Shown here: positions 16,076 to 20,792 of the stretch, piece after piece
How the letters are laid out: each line of letters opens with the position of its first letter
Position numbering within the stretch: position 1 is the first letter of the stretch
From: Chara braunii
Lineage: Eukaryota; Streptophyta; Charophyceae; Charales; Characeae
Reading direction: 5' to 3'
Assembly: GCA_003427395.1 (NCBI GenBank)
Contig: BFEA01000024.1
Location: forward strand, 3,348,015 to 3,368,806
DNA: 20,792 nt
The notes under the pieces: model-generated
What the model saw: only the letters and a program-made list of their open reading frames with translations
Databases searched by the model: none
What the model was told of the DNA's origin: nothing
Translations under genes and position numbers: made by a program

Positions 16076-16982
16076 GCATTGCATAAACACAGGACCCTAG
16101 GCAACTGGAAATGGACGTTGGAAAGAGCCTTGAAATGGAACTTCTGTTTTTCTTCTAGTCTTTGGCCTCAGCAAGAGGGGGATACCGGTGCATATACCGC
16201 GACCCCAAGACCTCCATCCCTTTGGGGGAAAAAGTCTCAGCGCGACCTTTCATCTTCAAGAGGATGAAGGTTAAAGGACTAAGGCACCTACCACTTGGAT
16301 CGGTGAGGGACATTCGGAACCACCTCCGATAATGAGCTTTAGTCGGGGAGTTCAAAGTGCGCCTTATGTTGAATGCCTAAACGTCAAAGGGCGAGAGAGT
16401 CAAATGGGCAGGAAAGCCATTCTCATCTAGTCTATTCTGCTACTCCCCAACCACACGCCAGGTCATAGAGGGGTGACATGGCCGTTTGGGTCGGACCACG
16501 GCTGCCCGCGCTAAGTTGGGCGGCACTGTCCAAGGGGAGAGGTCGGGCGAAGTACCGGGTGGAATCCGCCACCACCACGGGGCATTAACACTGCCCTGCC
16601 GGAACATTACAACCGTTTCGGGACTAATTGCGAGGTCTTCGTAACTGCACTCGCGGACTGATCGAGAGCCCCAACTCTCTTGAAAGAAAGAGGCCGGAAT
16701 CCAGAAAATTACCACTCGGGAGGAACGATTCGCGAGGAATGCTCTTACGGCTAGACGAGGCCCTGACAGGCTTGGGTTGGACCCGCTTGGCAGACATGGG
16801 GAGAAACTTCGGTATTGGTGTTCGCCACGTAAGAGAAGAAAGGTCGGACCAGGTAGAAGGATGAGGTGTCGCCCGCTGGGGAGGAACTGATCACTCTTCC
16901 CTTTGTGAAGCGGACGGGCTTGTGTCCTTGACTTGCGGTTGGTGGGCCAAAGGTCTGCGTACCTCCGAGTGAGCACCAGTCG
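16076..16982. other. Spacer with no gene seen, one hairpin
   Basis: No supported coding region. An imperfect hairpin at 16245-16271 pairs ACCTTTCATC with GATGAAGGT, with one unpaired T. The long minus-strand frame at 16440-17099 shows no motif and a Pro/Ser/Arg-rich composition, so I treat it as spurious. Confidence 0.45.
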
Positions 16983-17018
16983 CGCGATGGGAACATCGCG
17001 TTTTGAGTGGGGGGAAGG
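16983..17018 (+). promoter_or_regulatory. First hairpin plus polypurine-tract module
   Basis: A 7-bp stem, CGCGATG / CATCGCG with loop GGAA (16983-17000), is followed by TTTT and GAGTGGGGGGAAGG, then TGTGCC at 17019. Closely similar to the module at 18160-18193. A polypurine tract primes plus-strand DNA synthesis immediately upstream of a 3' LTR, so 17019 may be an LTR start of a related or older insertion. Confidence 0.45.
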
Positions 17019-17055
17019 TGTGCCATCTACCAATGAATACGCATGAAAACAGGAC

Positions 17056-17185
17056 TTGTAATTGATTTTGCATGGGCTTGGAAAAAAGGGGTCTGTCAAG
17101 ATGGCCGGAACAGAAAAAAATTGTTATTGACTTTGTATAGGCCTGAGAAAAGGGGGTCTGGCAAGACGCCAGCGCAGAAAGGACT
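17056..17185 (+). repeat. 65-bp imperfect direct repeat
   Basis: Two copies start at 17056 (TTGTAATTGATTTTG) and 17121 (TTGTTATTGACTTTG) and share GGGGTCTG(T/G)CAAGA 35 bases further on. AGGACTTG near 17180 repeats the sequence just before the first copy. Confidence 0.75.
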
Positions 17186-17614
17186 TGAGCAAGTGACATG
17201 GTAGGAACTGGAACTGGCAGACTGAGAGTTGAAACTGGCTCGTATAAGCTTGAAAAGATGAGAAGTGGCTAAGGGGTGAACCAAGCATTGCACATGAAAA
17301 TTCAATTAAGTAAAGGGTAAGAAAGGGCAGAGGATGATATGCATGCGGAATTGGCAGGACCTGAGAAAGGCCGAGAGGAATGACCCGGGAAGAATGCATG
17401 TGGATTTGACTATGTCTGAGCTTCGCGGAGAGGAAAAATTGTACTGAAAATGAGTGGATGTCCTAAGAGTAATGAATGAGACAAAGCCAAAAGGATTTCT
17501 TCTCGAGAATGTTTTCTCAATGAAATGGGAAGATAGATTTGAGATTACGAATGCAGCCTCCAAGACATTGTTGAGAGCGAGAAATAACGTACAATGAAAA
17601 ACTAGCTGCAGGGC

Positions 17615-18034
17615 ATGTCTGTGGTCAGACCCCTCATAGGGGCGATGCTAGTCAACTTGATGAGGGAAAGAGACATCAAACTGCTTAAGCTCCTTGACGT
17701 GTTGCTAGCTCGCACCTGGAGGAAGCCATGGCAAATGATCCTTGTGACATCCATTGCCAAAATCTCCCTTTTACCTCGGTCCCTGGGGAGGGTGATGGGC
17801 GCGTTGTCCTCTCTCTTGTGGAACGATACGAGAAGTTTTGGGGAAGCTCTTGGGTATTTGGGAGTTCCAGTGAGAAAGAGATACAACTGTGAGACGGACG
17901 TTGATGCACAGAAAGTGTTACGCACTCGTTACAAAGACATTATTGAGCTTGGGGACGTTACGCAATCCAAAGGAAACCGGAAACAAAATCTTGACCCCTC
18001 CATACCCTTCCCCGCCCCAAGGGGAGAAACTTAA
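17615..18034 (+). CDS. Unrecognised 139-codon ORF upstream of the polypurine tract
   Basis: ATG 17615 opens a 139-codon frame ending at 18034. The N-terminal half is Leu/Arg-rich with no clear membrane segment, and the C-terminal half is more polar (RTRYKDIIELGD). No known motif or similarity to the other ORFs in the window was seen. Chance openness is quite possible, and I include it only because it is the longest plus-strand frame in this stretch. Confidence 0.15.
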   Translation: MSVVRPLIGAMLVNLMRERDIKLLKLLDVLLARTWRKPWQMILVTSIAKISLLPRSLGRVMGALSSLLWNDTRSFGEALGYLGVPVRKRYNCETDVDAQKVLRTRYKDIIELGDVTQSKGNRKQNLDPSIPFPAPRGET

Positions 18035-18159
18035 GGAAGGACTCAAGGAAAGGGTGGGAAAGACAAAAAGAACCCTGACAAGCTAACTACTCATCCCACC
18101 CCACTCCTCTCCCCTGTCTGTCTACCCCTCTAAAATTCCTACTGACTATGGATTGGTGA

Positions 18160-18193
18160 GCGATGAGGACATCGCGAATGAGTGGGGGGAATA
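18160..18193 (+). promoter_or_regulatory. Second hairpin plus polypurine tract next to the LTR-like start
   Basis: A GCGATG / CATCGC stem with loop AGGA (18160-18175) is followed by GAATGAGTGGGGGGAATA, then TGTCGGG at 18194. This is the usual arrangement of polypurine tract directly before a 3' LTR. About 33 of 40 aligned bases match the module at 16983. Confidence 0.6.
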
Positions 18194-18660
18194 TGTCGGG
18201 ACTGGTGAGTCCCGAATGATTTCCCGTTACTCGAGAGACTGTATATGACCAATTTGTGCACGACAGAGAAAAACGGAGGCAGGAATGCTGGAAAGATCGG
18301 AAGCGTGGGCACAGGCAGTAGGAAGCTAGAGGCTGCCCAGGGTCGTGAGGACCGCCAAACTAGAAAAGGGTTGTCTAAGCAGGAAGCGGCAAAGGACTGT
18401 GAGAGAATAGCAGGGGCGACTCTTTCCCCAAGGACGGAGAAGGGCCGCTGGGAAGTCGGTAGTAGAATAGGAGGTGCGCAACAAGGGAAGGAAGGAAGCG
18501 GGAAGGGACAGGGCGCAAGGCGCTGACGTGACACGGCGGCAAGAGGGCCAAGGAGACCGCAGGTTAGGTGGGAGCCGGCACCCGGAATGGAATAGCATGC
18601 GGGACGCAATAAGAGCAGGGAGCAGAGATCGCTGTAAGGCGGAAGGACGTCAGGAGCGCC

Positions 18661-18895
18661 AAGGAAAGACGTGATACAGGTGGGGCAGGAGTGTCGGGGA
18701 CCACGTGGTATCGAAGGACGGGGCGGTACCAGCAGGACAAAGTGCCGGGGACCACGCGGGACCAGGGGACGGCGTGGTGCCGGCAGGGCGAAGTACCGGG
18801 AACCGCGTGAGACCAAGGGAAAGACGTAATGCAGGCGGGCCGAAGTGCTAGGGACCGCGTGGGCCTAGATAAAATGGCGGCACCAGCGGAACCAC
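18661..18895 (+). repeat. 51-bp GC-rich tandem repeat, about 4.5 copies
   Basis: Units start at 18691, 18742, 18793 and 18845 with GTGTCGGGGACCACG-type sequence (spacings 51, 51, 52), preceded by a partial unit. The minus-strand reading is a 17-residue PRGPRH-type repeat, which explains the long antisense frames here. Confidence 0.88.
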
Positions 18896-18932
18896 TAGCA
18901 GGACGGGTACCGACGGGATAAAGTGTCGGGAG

Positions 18933-18968
18933 CCGCCGACGGGGGCTGAAGGCCGGAGCCGTCGGCGG
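18933..18968 (+). repeat. GC-rich hairpin
   Basis: Perfect 8-bp arms CCGCCGAC and GTCGGCGG enclose a 20-base loop that itself contains GGCT and AGCC pairing. A second short GC hairpin (GGCGGTC / GACCGCC) lies at 19208-19223. Confidence 0.6.
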
Positions 18969-19601
18969 AATAAAGGGCGACCGACCCAAGGGGGGAACAC
19001 GAGAGCGGGTCGTCACCCGGGGCGACCCCGGAAAAAGGAGAGAGACTAGGGATAATAAGAAAAAGAGGACAAGTCGGGTGCTGACGGGAATCGACAACAA
19101 AACGAAGGAAACGGACGTGAGACGGGAAAGACGGAAGGCACCTGGGGCGACCCAAGGGGACCCTGGATCAAATGCAACAACGATAAAAATAAAATAACAT
19201 AATATCAGGCGGTCGGGACCGCCCGGGCCAGGGGTCTGGGTGAGAATGATAAGTACCACCGCGGCAAGCGCCGGCGGGAAGTGTCGAAGGGAAAACGAGG
19301 AGGGAATAGTGGTAATGAGGGGGCCGACCAGCAGTCCGAGTACCCCGGATCAGCCAGGCCAAGAAAAAACGAAGTTCCAAGGGCTCCACGTGGAAAAAGG
19401 GCTGGCCGGAGAAAATCGGAGCGAGGGGGTCTCAAACTGGAAGCGGCGGCAGCAAAAAGGAGCCCCCTTTGGCCTTGGGGGTGCCACTACTGCAGTCTGA
19501 GGTGTAACGACCATATGCCGGTTGCAAAATCAGGTCTTGGGAAAGGTCCAACAACTAGAAAGAGGAGAAATAGCTGTTAGACACTCGTCCCAACAGTAAA
19601 T

Positions 19602-19642
19602 AAAAGAGAAAGGAGGGAAAAGGGGGAGAAAAAGGGGGAGAA
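19602..19642 (+). repeat. 41-base homopurine tract
   Basis: An uninterrupted A/G stretch with two AGGGGGAGAA-type units. It could be a degenerate polypurine tract or simply low-complexity sequence; only two G5 runs are present. Confidence 0.6.
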
Positions 19643-19903
19643 TGAAACAAAGGAGGAGGAATGAGTGGAGGAAAAAGTGTCGCCAGGTTGGGACTGCAGC
19701 GGTAGGGACTGGCAGGTCTCAATGATGACCTCATCCCTCCTAGATCCTAGGAGGGCAGTCCGGATTGCAGAGATAAGGTCCTTGGGGCATTATCTATGCA
19801 ATATCTGAATTTAAGCAGCAAAAATAAAAAAAAATGCTGATGTGAGTTGGCCGACTCATTTTTGAGACTTAGATCTGAGATCTGATCTTGCGGAGGAGGA
19901 GAT

Positions 19904-19939
19904 CTAGCCGTTTTTTGTGGGCTGACACAAAACGGCTAG
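19904..19939 (+). repeat. 14-bp-stem hairpin
   Basis: CTAGCCGTTTT, then an unpaired TT, then GTG pairs with CACAAAACGGCTAG across loop GGCTGA. It is the strongest inverted repeat I saw in the window. Confidence 0.75.
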
Positions 19940-20115
19940 CTCCGGAACGAGTTGGCAGCAAAATGGAGGGAAAACAAAGAAAGGAACAAGACAAAACTGC
20001 GTATTTGGTCCAAGGATTGGGCCAGATACACAAAAAAAAATTAAAAATTAAAGTAAAAGGCTCAAATTTGGGCCAAGGGGAGCTTGGGGGCAGCTCGGAA
20101 TGATGAGGACCATAA

Positions 20116-20141
20116 ATCTCAGCCAAATCCAAGGCTGAGAT
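20116..20141 (+). repeat. 9-bp-stem hairpin
   Basis: ATCTCAGCC and GGCTGAGAT pair perfectly across loop AAATCCAA. A palindrome GGGCCT-TT-AGGCCC follows at 20212-20225. Confidence 0.65.
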
Positions 20142-20349
20142 TGGAGCCGCCACTTGGAAAAATGCAACGGCCTACCCAAAAGAGACCTAGATCAGGAAAA
20201 AGACGAAAAATGGGCCTTTAGGCCCTCAAAATTCAGTAAAGGCTGCATTTTGGGAAGTGGTACCCCAAAAGGCATCTCTTTTTGAAGTAAAAAGAGGCCG
20301 GGGTAGACCAAGGGGTAGTCCGAGAAGGTACTGGCCTCTCAGGCTGCAT

Positions 20350-20377
20350 GTACCTGGCCAAAATGAGGCCCAGGTAC
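20350..20377 (+). repeat. Hairpin with GTACCTGG arms
   Basis: GTACCTGGCC pairs with GGCCCAGGTAC, with one bulged C and loop AAAATGA. It is the fourth hairpin within 480 bases. Confidence 0.6.
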
Positions 20378-20792
20378 CTCCAGATAGGCCAAAACCGGAA
20401 ATTTGGCCTTGGGGGCACCTCGGTCCACCTAGAGGCACTTGGAGAGGCCTAAGGGTTGGGCGGTGCACCAGTTTCAGCCTACATAAGCTGGAGGTGTAGG
20501 CCGCCACTCCCACTTGAGCATGAGAGGAACCCATGCTGCCAAAATGAGTCCGTGAGTGAGTACTAGTGAGATAGAGGAAGGAAGTGAGAGTCGGAGCTAG
20601 CCTGGAGCTTGGCTATGGTGATGAGACTAAGGGAGAAGGCCTAGAGGCTAGGAGGAAGCAAGGAGAGTGGTCCGCCATAGCCCTCAGGCTGTGAGGTAGG
20701 AGGAGAGGCTGAAAGGGGTCCCCTTAGCCCTTCTAGAGGGAAGGACTCCATAGCCTTAGAGGTAGGAGCCTGCCATAACTTGAGAGGAGGAG

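Larger units (their letters stand above)
3688..18193 (+). mobile_element. Large degenerate Ty3/gypsy-type retrotransposon, internal region
   Basis: All supported coding segments between these points lie on the same strand. In order they are four related accessory ORFs, Gag-protease, RT, RNase H, integrase, a small ORF, an accessory ORF with nuclear and SUMO-binding-like motifs, and finally a polypurine tract next to a TGT LTR-like start. RT before RNase H before integrase is the Ty3/gypsy (Metaviridae-type) order. The integrase is DD35E with a zinc-binding HHCC region, and no chromodomain is evident. The left boundary is uncertain: no primer-binding site or 5' LTR is convincingly present, so 3688 is only the first coding base. 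Whether the four upstream ORFs truly belong to the element is inferred from orientation, spacing and shared TGTGCAG leader motifs. Stop codons and frameshifts show this copy is inactive. Confidence 0.6.
18194..20792 (+). mobile_element. Candidate 3' LTR, right end not in window
   Basis: Begins TGTCGGGACT immediately after the polypurine tract. Its first bases form an 8-bp hairpin (TCGGGACT / AGTCCCGA, loop GGTG, 18196-18215). The segment is non-coding, GC-rich to about 19500 and then A-rich, with a tandem repeat and several hairpins. No terminal CA with a target-site duplication could be assigned, and no second copy exists in the window. The LTR may be longer than 2.6 kb, or it may end inside this segment and give way to flanking DNA. 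Confidence 0.4.

Noticed and set aside
18139-19259. Two minus-strand ORFs of 225 and 231 residues
   Set aside because: Produced by the 51-bp GC-rich repeat (17 codons per unit) and by low stop density in GC-rich sequence.
19602-19642. G-quadruplex
   Set aside because: Only two G5 runs are present in the homopurine tract, too few for a standard intramolecular quadruplex.

Overview
The window is eukaryotic and repeat-dominated. Its core is a degenerate Ty3/gypsy-type LTR retrotransposon on the + strand. I infer a eukaryote from the Ty3-type Gag-protease-RT-RNase H-integrase order, the long minisatellites, a 58-base TC microsatellite, and the absence of bacterial gene packing. From memory only, the pol wording (for example VTIRD, MGFTN, IDDNPVKG, KFVWDHLQD) and the Gag-protease linker resemble elements of basidiomycete fungi and of the charophyte alga Chara. 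A Chara-like streptophyte alga is my best guess, held weakly.

Layout from left to right. Positions 1-660 are a 54-bp minisatellite that runs off the left edge. Positions 760-817 are a TC microsatellite. Positions 821-3540 hold nothing I can support as a gene. Positions 3688-7138 hold four head-to-tail copies of one unrecognised protein gene (copies A to D, about 250-285 codons each). They share an N-terminal MA(x)RR start, a G-rich stretch leading to VSLP, a GW motif, a central GPFxG(x4)E motif and a C-terminal IhRREh..G..Yh(D/A) motif. Each copy is broken by one or two lesions but is otherwise well preserved. Positions 7594-10848 are one long Gag-protease ORF with a CCHC knuckle. A T TTT TTA heptamer at 10797-10803, in the correct frame for -1 slippage, links it to pol (10803-14160). 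The RT part of pol carries a TAG, a frameshift beside the catalytic DD, and a TGA at an expected Trp. The RNase H and DD35E integrase part is open. Downstream lie a small hydrophobic-start ORF built on 66-bp repeats (14212-14457) and an accessory ORF (14623-15126). The accessory ORF has two basic nuclear-localisation-like clusters and a textbook-looking SUMO-interacting motif, and is interrupted by one TAA.

Positions 15127-18193 are a long 3' untranslated-looking stretch with several tandem repeats. It also contains two copies of a module made of a GCGATG/CATCGC hairpin followed by a GAGTGGGGGGAA polypurine tract. The second copy abuts a TGTCGGGACT sequence that looks like the start of a 3' LTR. 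The right part (18194-20792) is LTR-like, with a 51-bp GC-rich tandem repeat and several hairpins, and runs off the right edge. I found no matching 5' LTR in the window.

The notable possibility is a very large retroelement (at least 14.5 kb from 3688 to the polypurine tract). It would carry an expanded, unrecognised gene family upstream of gag and a nuclear/SUMO-type accessory protein downstream of pol. Expression could involve splice-acceptor-like TGTGCAG sites before several start codons and a -1 frameshift before pol. The copy here looks dead, so function can only be judged by comparing other copies.
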